The notes: generated by a model from the sequence alone, not told the origin. A stretch of 64,000 nucleotides of DNA from Bacteroidota bacterium (GCA_020161395.1 JAIUOE010000003.1:248001-312000), one strand, 5' to 3'. Numbered from the stretch's first letter, positions 8,190 through 16,725 are shown. A program made the numbers and translations.

Positions 8190-8264
8190 CGGGGTATAGC
8201 GTAGCCCGGCTAGCGCGCCTGGTTTGGGACCAGGAGGTCGCAGGTTCGAATCCTGCTACCCCGA
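8190..8264 (+). tRNA. tRNA-Pro (anticodon TGG)
   Basis: A full cloverleaf can be drawn. The acceptor stem CGGGGTA pairs with TACCCCG, the anticodon stem CCTGG pairs with CCAGG around loop TTTGGGA, and the T arm GCAGG-TTCGAAT-CCTGC is standard. The discriminator base is A and CCA is not encoded. It is first of three tRNA genes read in the same direction. Confidence 0.95.
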
Positions 8265-8292
8265 CAAATCCAGTTATCTGATGATTTTCTAT

Positions 8293-8366
<74 letters not shown>

Positions 8367-8420
8367 CAAGAATTTTGTTCCGGAACTTTTGAATAAACTT
8401 GTTTTGTTGTTACTTTAGAT

Positions 8421-8492
8421 GGCCCCATCGTCTAAAGGTTAGGACATCGCCCTTTCACGGCGGTAATAGGGGTTCGAATCCCCTTGGGGTCA
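8421..8492 (+). tRNA. tRNA-Glu (anticodon TTC)
   Basis: The acceptor stem GGCCCCA pairs with TGGGGTC through one G-U pair. The anticodon loop CTTTCAC gives TTC. The T arm is GGGG-TTCGAAT-CCCC. CCA is not encoded, and a terminator follows immediately. Confidence 0.95.
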
Positions 8493-8496
8493 CAAA

Positions 8497-8536
8497 AAAA
8501 CCCTCATTTTCTTCTGAAGATGAGGGTTTTGACTTT
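8497..8536 (+). terminator. Terminator of the tRNA cluster
   Basis: AAAACCCTCAT pairs with ATGAGGGTTTT around a short loop, and T-rich sequence (GACTTTTTT) follows. It begins a few bases after tRNA-Glu. Confidence 0.8.
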
Positions 8537-8608
8537 TTTAAATTCCACCCTGATTTATCGACCAAAGATGGCTTTATTTTGCCGATAAATTTTCTGAGAT
8601 ATCGCAAA

Positions 8609-9055
8609 ATGAAAAAAATCTCAATCTCCCTTCAAGCTGCCATCATCATTACCGGGCTCGCCGCTTTTGTTTTTATGCTTTGGGAACCCCACCTCGAGGG
8701 GAGAAACGCTCACTCCACCCTCTTCCAAATTTACTTCAACGATCCGTTTCTTGCGTTTGCATATTTGGCTTCAATCCCTTTTTTCACTGCACTTTATCAG
8801 GGTTTTAAACTCTCAAGGCTTTACGGACAAAACATAAAACAATCGGAAGCGGTACTAAAATCACTTCGAGTAATAAAAATTTGTGCGATACTAACCATCG
8901 CTTTTGTCACTATCGGAGAAGTCTTCATCCTTTCAAGCAACAGCGATGATCCTGCCGGCGGAGTTTTTATCGGTGTCATAATTGCCACAGGATCCGTTTT
9001 GGTAGCAGTTGCCGCAATGAAGGCTGAAGCATATGTAAAGAAATCCTCTGCGTAA
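8609..9055 (+). CDS. DUF2975-type small membrane protein
   Basis: The 148-residue product is almost entirely four membrane segments (about residues 9-24, 47-65, 90-108 and 118-136) separated by short polar loops, including FMLWEPHLEGRN and FNDPFLAFAYLASIPFF. This pattern is what I associate with the DUF2975 family of predicted membrane proteins, whose function is unknown. The start is the ATG at 8609, because the longer open frame runs back through the tRNA genes. No partner regulator gene is adjacent. Its final codons and stop (CTCTGCGTAA) coincide with the first bases of an intergenic repeat, so the C terminus may have been reshaped by the repeat. Confidence 0.7.
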   Translation: MKKISISLQAAIIITGLAAFVFMLWEPHLEGRNAHSTLFQIYFNDPFLAFAYLASIPFFTALYQGFKLSRLYGQNIKQSEAVLKSLRVIKICAILTIAFVTIGEVFILSSNSDDPAGGVFIGVIIATGSVLVAVAAMKAEAYVKKSSA

Positions 9056-9148
9056 ACCTCCCGAAGGGATGCCTTTGGCATGTTTAATCTGCGTGTATTT
9101 GCGTCCCCTACACACATGTCGCCACAAGGGCTCAAAATCCAATCCGTG
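9044..9148. repeat. AATCCGTG/CTGCGT intergenic repeat, left part
   Basis: Words such as CTCTGCGTAAA, TGTTTAATCTGCGTGTAT, CTACACACATGTCGC and AATCCGTG are shared with the copies at 10766-11062. Relative to those copies it carries an insertion of about 24 bases (near 9060-9083) with two small palindromes, TCCCGAAGGGA and GCCTTTGGC. The repeat overlaps the stop codon of the preceding gene and is interrupted on its right by the IS110-family element. Confidence 0.75.
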
Positions 9149-9224
9149 ATATTAACAACAAGGTTCTCCGAAATTTTGTAAGTTACCATACCACTGTAAA
9201 CTAACAAGAAATGGAGAACCCAAA

Positions 9225-10283
9225 ATGTATAGTCAAACAATCAATGCAAAATATTTTTGCGGAATTGACCTTCACAAAGATAATATGTTTATCTGCCTTG
9301 TTGATATTATGAATAAAATTCATGTTCACAAAAGAATACCTGCTACTTATCAAGACCTCCGTCAAGAGATCAGCCCCTTCTTCCCTGATGTCGCGGTAGG
9401 TGTTGAATCAACCTTTAACTACTACTGGCTTCAAGATGCCTGTGAAAATGATAATATACAATTCTGTCTTGGACATGCACTCTATATGAGAGTCGGTGTT
9501 CATAAGAAGAAAGATGACAAGCTCGACTCCTATCACATTGCTCAATTGATGAGAAATGGTACCTTCCCCTTCGCATACGCATTTCCTCCTCAACTCAGGG
9601 GACTAAGGGATTTATTTAGAGAAAGACTTAAAGCTGCCAGACTCAGAGGTTCTCTTTACACCAGATTCTACATCAAACTTCTCCAACACTTTGGCTGGTC
9701 TCCCGCTATTGCAATCAACCCGGCTCATAATTCATCTCTAAGAGAAGAATATATTCGTTCTGCCTCTGATCCGGCTCTCAAACTCGTCTTTCAGCAATTA
9801 CACGACGACATACTTTTCATGGAATCATCAATTAATAAACTGGAGAATACTTCTCTCGAAATCATTCGACTGAATATGTCTTCACAGTTAAAATTGGTTA
9901 CCTCAATTCCCGGAATAGGATTCGTTCTCGGAATGACCATCCTCTGTGAGACCGGGGACATCAAACGATTCAAATCGATACAGAATTACTCCTCCTACTG
10001 TAGAGTGGTTCACACTCAAAGAAGTTCCTCTGGTAAAACAGTGGATGGCAAGAATCAGAAGTCAGGTAATACTTTCTTAAAGTGGGCATACTCACAAGGT
10101 GCCTGCTTGGCTATTAGACACTCCCCCCAAATCAGTGCCTATTATAAGAAACTTACAAAGAAGAAAGGGGCACCTGTTGCAAGAGCCACTCTCGCACACA
10201 AACTTGCAGTTGCTGTCTTTCAAATGCTAAAGAATAAAACACCTTTTGATATTATATCGTTTACGAGATCTGTAAGATTTTAA
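9225..10283 (+). CDS. IS110-family transposase (DEDD recombinase)
   Basis: The 352-residue protein has the N-terminal RuvC-like DEDD domain, with D15 in CGIDLHKD, the acidic VGVEST motif and KKKDDKLDSYHIAQLM. It also has the C-terminal transposase_20 region with the helix-hairpin-helix sequence VTSIPGIGFVLG and the conserved SSGK...KSGN...YSQGA block that contains the catalytic serine in this family. It cuts and rejoins DNA during insertion of its element; in IS110 relatives a non-coding bridge RNA guides target choice. Length and motifs look complete, so it is probably active. GGAGAACCCAAA before the ATG may serve as ribosome binding site. Confidence 0.93.
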   Translation: MYSQTINAKYFCGIDLHKDNMFICLVDIMNKIHVHKRIPATYQDLRQEISPFFPDVAVGVESTFNYYWLQDACENDNIQFCLGHALYMRVGVHKKKDDKLDSYHIAQLMRNGTFPFAYAFPPQLRGLRDLFRERLKAARLRGSLYTRFYIKLLQHFGWSPAIAINPAHNSSLREEYIRSASDPALKLVFQQLHDDILFMESSINKLENTSLEIIRLNMSSQLKLVTSIPGIGFVLGMTILCETGDIKRFKSIQNYSSYCRVVHTQRSSSGKTVDGKNQKSGNTFLKWAYSQGACLAIRHSPQISAYYKKLTKKKGAPVARATLAHKLAVAVFQMLKNKTPFDIISFTRSVRF

Positions 10284-10289
10284 TTTTGT

Positions 10290-10690
10290 TGAGGGACGCT
10301 GAACCAAACCCGTCGGATTAGTGGCTTATTTAACCCTCATCCGTGATTGGAGGTTTGTCGTCTCTCTGTTTTTGTTTATTTTTCGACCTTGTTCTTTTTA
10401 GTTCGAGCCCCCGGGCTGTAACCCACGGATTACTGGTGTGAAGAATTAAACACTTCACTAACCCTCTTTTTACTGTGAATGGAACAGTCAACGGGCACTG
10501 TTTAATTTCTGAGGGCCTTCTATGTTAAGGCTAACCCGGGATGTTCCCGGCTGGACTCATAATATGTGTTTGGTGCTTCGAACTGATCCGTAAGAGTTTT
10601 CGGATCGTTCTGGCATAACCGATGATAAAGAAATAAAGCGTTCGACCCAACTGGACATAGGAAAGTCGAAGATAACTGTAGAACAACTTC
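10290..10690 (+). ncRNA. Candidate bridge RNA region of the IS110 element
   Basis: Between the transposase stop and the right end lie at least six separate inverted repeats: AGCC/GGCT (10406-10417), GTGAAG/CTTCAC (10438-10458), AACAGT/ACTGTT (10483-10502), CCGGGA/TCCCGG (10536-10550), GATCCG/CGGATC (10585-10606) and TTCGAC/GTCGAA (10641-10670). No open frame of merit spans it. In IS110-group elements a structured RNA from a non-coding end pairs with target and donor DNA. Because the left end here is too short, the RNA should come from the right end, as in IS1111-like members. The exact RNA ends and guide loops cannot be fixed from one copy. Confidence 0.5.
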
Positions 10691-10765
10691 GCATTTTTTG
10701 GAGACCTTTTTCGCAAAAAGGTTGAGCAGGAGAATTTTATCTCTTGACTTTCAACCTTTTATATG

Positions 10766-11062
10766 TGGAATCCGTGTCCAATCCGTGATATCCGTGGAAC
10801 TATTTAAAATCCTGCTCTGCGTAAATCTGTTTAATCTGCGTGTATCTGCGTACCCTACACACATGTCGCAACAAGGTCTAAAAATCCTATCCGTGGAATC
10901 TGTGTCCAATCCGTGATATCCGTGGAACTATTTAAAATCCTGCTCAGCGTAAATCTGTTTAATCCGCGTGTATCTGCGTACCCTCTCAATATGTCGCCGC
11001 AAGGGATAACTCTGTGGTCTCTGTGCGCTCTGTGGTTTATTGCTTGCTCTGCGTCTCAATGT
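10766..11062. repeat. Intergenic repeat island with a 128-bp tandem duplication
   Basis: TGGAATC and the following ~100 bases occur at 10766 and again at 10894, a 128-bp tandem duplication. It contains the words AATCCGTGATATCCGTGG, CTGCGTAAATCTGTTTAATC and ACACATGTCGC. It runs on into a second word family (CTCTGTGGTCTCTGTGCGCT). The same words, partly in reverse orientation, occur inside the gene at 38.9-39.03 kb. Two apparent open frames here are repeat sequence, not genes. Confidence 0.85.
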
Positions 11063-11086
11063 ATCCCCTTAAAATACCTCAAACAT

Positions 11087-11118
11087 AAAAAAAAAGGCTG
11101 CCTGAAATCAGACAGCCT
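11087..11118 (-). terminator. Terminator of yebC
   Basis: On the minus strand AGGCTG pairs with CAGCCT, with an inner CTG/CAG pairing, followed by a run of nine T. It lies 24 bases past the yebC stop codon. Confidence 0.85.
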
Positions 11119-11141
11119 CTTTTATAAAGTTTTAGCCGAAA

Positions 11142-11855
11142 TTATGTTTGCATGTTATGGTAAACAGCCACCACATCTTCGTCATCTTCGAGGAGATCGA
11201 TGAGTTCGGTCATCTCTTTTCTCTGCTCTTCATCGAGTTCCTTATACATGTTTGGGATGTACTGAAGCTCGGCGCTCTCCACTTCAACACCCTTGTCTTC
11301 GAGGGCTTTCTGCATTTTGCCGAATTCCTCATAAGGACAATAGATGTAAACGAAATCATCGTCACTGTCCAGTTCATCCAAACCGAAATCGATAAGTTCA
11401 AGCTCGAGTTCATCGACATCAGCCACGGAAGCTCTCTTCAACTTGAAGAATGCCTTGTGCTCAAAATTGAATGCAACACTTCCTGAATTTCCAAGAGTGC
11501 CGTTCCCTTTTTTGAAGTGGTGCCGCACATTTGCAACTGTTCTGGTGGTGTTGTCGGTGGCACATGCAACAATTACATAGATACCGTGAGGTCCGATTCC
11601 CTCGTAGGTAATTTCCTGATACCCTGTTGTGTCCTTGTTCGAAGCTCTTTTGATGGCAGCTTCAACTCTGTCCTTAGGCATGTTGACGCTTTTGGCGTTT
11701 TGCATTGCCAGTCTGAGTTTCGAATTGGTGGAAGGATCGGGACCACCGGCTTTCACCGCAATTTCTATTTCTTTTCTTGCACGATTAAATGCAACCGACA
11801 TTTTGGCATAGCGAGCAAACATTGTATGTTTACGCGTCTCAAATATCCTGCCCAT
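11142..11855 (-). CDS. yebC: YebC/PmpR-family regulator
   Basis: The 237-residue protein matches the YebC/TACO1 family over its full length. The N-terminal positively charged helical domain contains FNRARKEIEIAVKAGG and LRLAMQNAKSVNMPKDRVEAAIKRA, then comes YEGIGPHGIYVIVACATDN. The C-terminal acidic domains end in LIDLLEDDEDVVAVYHNM. Members act as DNA-binding regulators or, in the TACO1 branch, as translation factors that relieve stalling at proline tracts. The N terminus MGRIFETRKHTMFARYAKMS is the form common in Bacteroidota. A consensus promoter lies 30-61 bases upstream and a terminator follows, so it appears monocistronic. Confidence 0.93.
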   Translation of the reverse strand: MGRIFETRKHTMFARYAKMSVAFNRARKEIEIAVKAGGPDPSTNSKLRLAMQNAKSVNMPKDRVEAAIKRASNKDTTGYQEITYEGIGPHGIYVIVACATDNTTRTVANVRHHFKKGNGTLGNSGSVAFNFEHKAFFKLKRASVADVDELELELIDFGLDELDSDDDFVYIYCPYEEFGKMQKALEDKGVEVESAELQYIPNMYKELDEEQRKEMTELIDLLEDDEDVVAVYHNMQT

Positions 11856-11884
11856 AAGTCTCGTTTTTTTGATTAATTAATATG

Positions 11885-11916
11885 CAAATTTAAACAGAAA
11901 TTAGCTGTTCATCAAA
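11885..11916 (-). promoter_or_regulatory. Bacteroidota-type promoter of yebC
   Basis: On the minus strand TTTG (11916-11913), a 20-base spacer and TAAATTTG (11892-11885) match both halves of the consensus exactly. The spacing equals that of the tRNA promoter at 8.1 kb. Confidence 0.6.
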
Positions 11917-11959
11917 TCTAATTGGGGTTGCGGGAATATTGACCGCCAAATTTTCTGAA

Positions 11960-14900
11960 TTAATCCTGAATTAAGACAAATGCACCCCAATAATACGGGA
12001 GTTTGTATTTGTTTCTGATTTCAGTTCTTGCCATGTCGAATGCACGCAACTTGTCACCTGTCGTCACCCAGTTTGAATAAAAGCTCACCATAAACTCCAT
12101 AGTTGCGGTATCGTGCACCCTCCAGAGACTCATAATGACACTTTCAGCACCCGCGACCATAAGAGCTCTTTGAAGACCGTAAACCCCCTCCGCGTTTTGA
12201 ACGGTTCCCAGACCTGTCTCGCACGCCGAGAGTACCACAAGATTAGTTGTGGCGAGATCCAGATTCAGACATTCCTGTGCGGTAAGGATACCGTTTTCAG
12301 GGCTTTTCCACTGAAACGGATCGCTGTCTAAAAACACTCCAGCACCGGCAAGAAACAGACCTGACCTCAGTAGAGGATTTTGGGCAACTACTCCCCTGTC
12401 GAATCCGTAGACTTTGTCATCAGCCACATCCTCGTCTTTAATGAAATATCCGTGGGAGGCTATGTGCAGCACCCGGGGAAGTTTTATTTGTTTGATTTTT
12501 GACTCGTTTGCATCTGCACCTGTAAAAAGATGAGATTCCAAACCGCGAACCTTGATTAATGAATCGATGGTCTCCACTTCCCTTTTTGTTCCTGGGATGT
12601 CAGAAAGCCAGTATCTTTTTATGTCATTTCCCGCTTCGACCGGTATCATACTCCGGTCGCTTTCCTGGTTTACAGATTTGGTCCGATCAAATTCGAAATT
12701 GTACAGATCGGGATATCCAAACAGCCAGTTTCCTTTTCCTTCACCGCGCTTTTTTTCCTTCCCTGCCAAAACCCTTGTGCTCGTTACATATTCTATCTCA
12801 TATTCTTCATACAGATATTTGCCCGTTGCGGGATTAATTAAAACAGCCGGATTTATTTTATGGTACACCCCGTCAGCCGAAAAATATATCTTTTTTACCC
12901 CCTGAAGATGGTATTCGATCGGGAGCCAAAAATAGTTGTAGGAAGTTTTGAGGGTTTTTATCTCGTTTTCTGTGAAATAATCGGTATCTACCGTCCTTGA
13001 TGCGTCCTGCAAAGCCCGGAATGCCTCCCCTTCAAGTTGCTTTCCGAGATACTGAAAGCCGATTTCAGGATGGTCGGTGATTTGAGGTGTGACTATTAAA
13101 TAAAGATAGTGAACCGAGTCGGGAGCAGCCGCATCATACGGCTTAAACCTGAAAACCTCTATCGCGGCTTCCCCTTCCTTCAGGTTTGCCCTTATCTCCT
13201 GCCATGTAATTGAAAGATCGATCAGGGAGTCTCCTGTCAGAGTGGAAGTGTTCAGTTCATTTTGAATCATTTTTGCTTCGGTCTCAAGTGATTCAAGGTC
13301 ATAGCCTGTTTTTGCTCTTTCATCCTTTGAGAAATTATACAGTTTCCCGATCAGATTCTTCAAATCATCGAGCTTTCTGATTTTTTCAATTTTTCCCGGA
13401 TCGCTTATTTTTCTCATCCTTTGCCGCTCATTCTTCAGGGCAGCAAGCTTTAATCCTTTTATTCGTAACAGGTTATCGTAATAAAGTCCGTATGCAGCAA
13501 GGTCAAATTCAAAATATTTCATTGAAACTGACATGCACAATTCATTAATCTGAATGAATTTTCGCATCATCACTTCCCGTTCGTTTTCCGTCAGAAGCGG
13601 AAGTGTCTCCCTCAAATATTTTGCCTGTACATCGATCAGTTCTTTATAAAGTTTGAAGAACTCATCCCCTTTTCCTCTTCGTCCCATGAGTTCGATCAGC
13701 TTTACAGTCATAAGAAGATAGTCGGGATTCAGCTCACTGAAATTCTGTTTTTGTTTTTTGATTACTTCAAGAAGAAAATCCTGAGCGGGATTGAAATCTC
13801 CCTCACGATGATAAAATTCCACTATGTTGGTAAGAGCATTCACAAAATAGGGGTCTCTTACCTGAAGGATAAGTTCGGAATTTTTCTTCAGGAATTTATA
13901 AAAATTGCGGTGTCCCTTGTTGTATGGCATGTTGTTGTGCAAAAAGGCAAGGTTCCCGAATGCTTTCATCCAGTCGTTATCTGAAGCTACGGGAAGTTCG
14001 ATAAATGATTTCGAAAGATCACCGAGCAAAACTCCCGATCTTTCCTTTTCACCCTTCTTGAACAAAATCATGGCAAGCTCTGAACGCATTCTGATGACCC
14101 GGAATCTGTTACCCGAATCCCCGCCTGAAACCGGTTTTTCGAAAATATCAAGAAGTTTTTCCGATTTTTCCGGGTTCCCTTTTTGGTTGTAGTAATCGAT
14201 CAACTGGGGAATCAGTTTCCTTTTCTGTTGTTCCTGTTCCACTTTACCGGATATGATGAGGTTATAAACCGAGTCAATGAAGTGATCACATTTTTCGATC
14301 TCACCCGCCTGCTGCATCGTGAAAGCCATCCCAAGCAAAGCATCTGTATAACTGTTGCTCTTTTTAATATCCAAAAAATCGATAACACGGAGCAACTCTG
14401 TCAGAATCTCCCTTGATTCGATAAATTTCCCGAGGTACCGGTAGTTTTCCGCAAGCTGATTTTCATTGTGCATTCGGAGTTCATTCCCCGGCATGAAATA
14501 CTGTTTCAGAAGACTGTATTTTTGCTTTTGCACCTCAAGTGATTTCGAATACTCCCCTGTCTTGATGTAGAGGTCTCTCAGCATTTCAGTGAGGTCAAAA
14601 TAGTCGGTAGAGAGAAAAAGGAAATCATTTTCAAGCCGCGATTTAAGCATCAGGAGGTAGTCTTCAGCAGGCTTAAACCGGAGAGAATCGATCATTAAAG
14701 CTATCCGTCCCATGGCGATTTTATAAGACCAATCCTTTGGTGTAATTTCCTCTATCTGCTTTTCGACTTCCGAAAGTTTGATTTTGTCAGGCACCACTTC
14801 GGCGAAAAAATATTTTTTCCACTCAAGTGCTGTAAGCGATTTAGGATTCTTACGCTGAAAGCCCTCGATGACAGACAACAATTTTTTTGGATTGTTCTTC

Positions 14901-15892
14901 AGATTGTAAGCTGCGAGCCATGGAAAAGTTGACTCCTGAATGTTTTCGACAGAGCCGGTCAACTGCTCATTTTGCGCTTTTAGAAGTGGTGAATTACAGT
15001 TGTTAGCAGCCAGGTAGCAGAAAACTGTCTCGACAATTGGCAGTGAAGCTTCTGTTCCATCATCAGCCATCGATGCGGTCTTAAGGAGGTATTCTTCATC
15101 AAATATCCCCGCAAAAAGAGGGACAAAATAGCCATTGTATGCGGAAATCAGTTCGGATTCATCACTTGCATAAGCCGGCTCAACCCACTTTGCCTCTCCT
15201 TTAAGCCGGATAAGTTCTTCAGCAATCGCAGGTTCATATTTCATGAAGAGACTCAAAGGAAATTGAGTATCATTTACGATTTCAAGTGTGTCGAACCATG
15301 CAAGCCCTTTATGGTAGTTGTCCCTGAAAAATTCCTTTTCATCGGGAAATATGTTTTTATTCCGCTCTGTCCTGTCTTTTAGGAGTGAAATGTCACCTGA
15401 TTTTGGCGTGGCATCATCCTCTTTTGCAGGGAGTGAAGACCAGCATTCAATAAAATAGAGATATGAAGGTGATATCTGAAAAGGAATTTTCCCCTTCAAT
15501 TTCGAAAAGAGTGCTGTCACTTCAGGATAAAACTCTTTTTCCGTTATTATATATTCATAAAGAGCGAGCATCACAAGATCACCTTTTTCGGGAGAGGTTG
15601 TCCTTGCATATTCGAGAAGTGCGGGTTTAATACCTTTGCTAAATGTAAGGTTCAGGTATATCAATTTGAGGAGGTCCCGGGAGGGGTCTTTTTCGATTAT
15701 TCTTTTCAGGGCGGAGACAGCATTTAAATAAGTGCTGTCCGTTGCACCATCTTCACTGTTTACTGTGGATATTGTTCCTGCAAAGTTCGCAAAATATGCA
15801 GAGAACACTTTTTCATCCTCACTCAGACCCTGTCCATGTGTCCGGGTGAAAATTCCGGCTGCGATCAAAATCAGAAAAACGGTCGTTTTCAT
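11960..15892 (-). CDS. Exported TPR-rich CHAT-domain protease-like protein
   Basis: The 1310-residue product starts with a signal peptide, MKTTVFLILIAAGIF. It continues with a long helical TPR-like region (about residues 30-850) and ends with a CHAT domain, a caspase-like fold (about 1010-1310). The predicted catalytic dyad is H1147 in HIASHGYF and C1224 in LSACETGLG, both intact. I chose the ATG at 15892 rather than the upstream TTG because it gives a proper signal peptide. CHAT proteins are peptidases often fused to TPR sensors; cytoplasmic ones serve in cell death or defence, but export here points to an envelope or extracellular target. No CRISPR, caspase-substrate or defence genes are nearby. 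Substrate unknown. Confidence 0.85.
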   Translation of the reverse strand: MKTTVFLILIAAGIFTRTHGQGLSEDEKVFSAYFANFAGTISTVNSEDGATDSTYLNAVSALKRIIEKDPSRDLLKLIYLNLTFSKGIKPALLEYARTTSPEKGDLVMLALYEYIITEKEFYPEVTALFSKLKGKIPFQISPSYLYFIECWSSLPAKEDDATPKSGDISLLKDRTERNKNIFPDEKEFFRDNYHKGLAWFDTLEIVNDTQFPLSLFMKYEPAIAEELIRLKGEAKWVEPAYASDESELISAYNGYFVPLFAGIFDEEYLLKTASMADDGTEASLPIVETVFCYLAANNCNSPLLKAQNEQLTGSVENIQESTFPWLAAYNLKNNPKKLLSVIEGFQRKNPKSLTALEWKKYFFAEVVPDKIKLSEVEKQIEEITPKDWSYKIAMGRIALMIDSLRFKPAEDYLLMLKSRLENDFLFLSTDYFDLTEMLRDLYIKTGEYSKSLEVQKQKYSLLKQYFMPGNELRMHNENQLAENYRYLGKFIESREILTELLRVIDFLDIKKSNSYTDALLGMAFTMQQAGEIEKCDHFIDSVYNLIISGKVEQEQQKRKLIPQLIDYYNQKGNPEKSEKLLDIFEKPVSGGDSGNRFRVIRMRSELAMILFKKGEKERSGVLLGDLSKSFIELPVASDNDWMKAFGNLAFLHNNMPYNKGHRNFYKFLKKNSELILQVRDPYFVNALTNIVEFYHREGDFNPAQDFLLEVIKKQKQNFSELNPDYLLMTVKLIELMGRRGKGDEFFKLYKELIDVQAKYLRETLPLLTENEREVMMRKFIQINELCMSVSMKYFEFDLAAYGLYYDNLLRIKGLKLAALKNERQRMRKISDPGKIEKIRKLDDLKNLIGKLYNFSKDERAKTGYDLESLETEAKMIQNELNTSTLTGDSLIDLSITWQEIRANLKEGEAAIEVFRFKPYDAAAPDSVHYLYLIVTPQITDHPEIGFQYLGKQLEGEAFRALQDASRTVDTDYFTENEIKTLKTSYNYFWLPIEYHLQGVKKIYFSADGVYHKINPAVLINPATGKYLYEEYEIEYVTSTRVLAGKEKKRGEGKGNWLFGYPDLYNFEFDRTKSVNQESDRSMIPVEAGNDIKRYWLSDIPGTKREVETIDSLIKVRGLESHLFTGADANESKIKQIKLPRVLHIASHGYFIKDEDVADDKVYGFDRGVVAQNPLLRSGLFLAGAGVFLDSDPFQWKSPENGILTAQECLNLDLATTNLVVLSACETGLGTVQNAEGVYGLQRALMVAGAESVIMSLWRVHDTATMEFMVSFYSNWVTTGDKLRAFDMARTEIRNKYKLPYYWGAFVLIQD

Positions 15893-16011
15893 GATCACAA
15901 TAACCTTTCGTTTTACGGTTTCCTTTTGTTGATTCCCTTGTCTCAACAATCAAAAATTTGATCACCTAAACTAATCAATTATGATCTAATTTCCCACAAA
16001 AACAGTAAAAA

Positions 16012-16054
16012 CAAAAAAAGAGGCTGCCCGAAACATCTCCCGGATCAACCCCTC
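16012..16054 (-). terminator. Probable terminator of the carbonic anhydrase gene
   Basis: On the minus strand GAGG (16054-16051) pairs with CCTC (16023-16020). An inner CCGGGA/TTTCGG stem with G-U pairs follows, and then a T run. It is an imperfect relative of the AGGCTG/CAGCCT terminators. Confidence 0.5.
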
Positions 16055-16080
16055 GAAATCAAAATGGAAAACTTTTGTTT

Positions 16081-16725
16081 TTAATGCATTATAACCTGAC
16101 CGGTTGCCAGATCATAATATGCTCCGATTATTTGCAGAGAGCCGGAGTGATGTTTATGTTCAAGTGTCTGGCTGTTCTTGGTCAGATTTTTAACCTGCAG
16201 ATCAACATTGAAGTGAATTGCTCTGCTTAAAAGATCAGCCTCACCATCTTCATTTCTCGCACTCGCAACTGCGGGTTCGATATAGCTGATCAGTTTTTCA
16301 ATGTTTGGAGTTGCTTCCCCACCGCTGACAGTAGCCGACACAGCTCCGCATTTGGCATGACCCAGGACAAGAATAAGATTTGCGCCGAGATGCTCCACGG
16401 CATATTCAATACTCCCGATCGCTTCCGGGGTGGCAACATTTCCTGCCAGCCTGACTATAAACAATTTTCCCAGAGATTCGTCAAAAACTATTTCAGGGGC
16501 GACTCTAGAATCAGAACAGGAGAGAATTACCGCATAGGGTTTTTGCCCGTCTTTCAATTTTTGGACTTCAGTTGCATAATCTTTTTGCATTAATTCGCCC
16601 GTGACAAAGCGATTGTTTCCGGCAACAAGTAAATTTATTGCCTGATCAGCCGGGACTTGTGCGAAAAGTGAAATACTGCCAAAGATGATTAAAGAAAAGA
16701 TTAAATGTATACGGCACTTAGCCAT
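16081..16725 (-). CDS. Exported beta-class carbonic anhydrase
   Basis: The 214-residue product has a signal peptide ending near SISLFAQ and a beta-carbonic anhydrase domain. The zinc ligands and active-site residues are visible: C and D-R in LSCSDSRV, and H-x-x-C in GHAKCGAV. It converts CO2 and bicarbonate, and the signal peptide places it in the periplasm, unlike the more common cytoplasmic beta enzymes. It is followed by an imperfect terminator and appears to be transcribed alone. It faces away from the korAB genes, whose reaction releases or fixes CO2, but no shared regulation is visible. Family and export are clear; physiological use (CO2 supply, pH balance) is inferred. Confidence 0.92.
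   Translation of the reverse strand: MAKCRIHLIFSLIIFGSISLFAQVPADQAINLLVAGNNRFVTGELMQKDYATEVQKLKDGQKPYAVILSCSDSRVAPEIVFDESLGKLFIVRLAGNVATPEAIGSIEYAVEHLGANLILVLGHAKCGAVSATVSGGEATPNIEKLISYIEPAVASARNEDGEADLLSRAIHFNVDLQVKNLTKNSQTLEHKHHSGSLQIIGAYYDLATGQVIMH

Larger units (their letters stand above)
9149..10767 (+). mobile_element. IS110-family insertion sequence
   Basis: The element is bounded by the two halves of an intergenic repeat: the left flank ends AATCCGTG and the right flank resumes GTGGAATCCGTG. Removing the segment between the two GTG trinucleotides (9146-9148 and 10765-10767) restores a continuous repeat, so these are the likely junctions. There are no terminal inverted repeats or target duplications of the DDE type, as expected for IS110. 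The left end before the transposase is only 76 bases, whereas the right end after it is about 480 bases and rich in hairpins. Exact ends need comparison with other copies. Confidence 0.7.

Noticed and set aside
10698-11203. Two plus-strand open frames over the repeat island
   Set aside because: They translate the AATCCGTG/CTGCGT repeat words and overlap the IS end and the yebC 3' end.
11960-15892. Craspase-type CRISPR-associated caspase
   Set aside because: No Cas7-11 or CRISPR array is present and the protein has a signal peptide.
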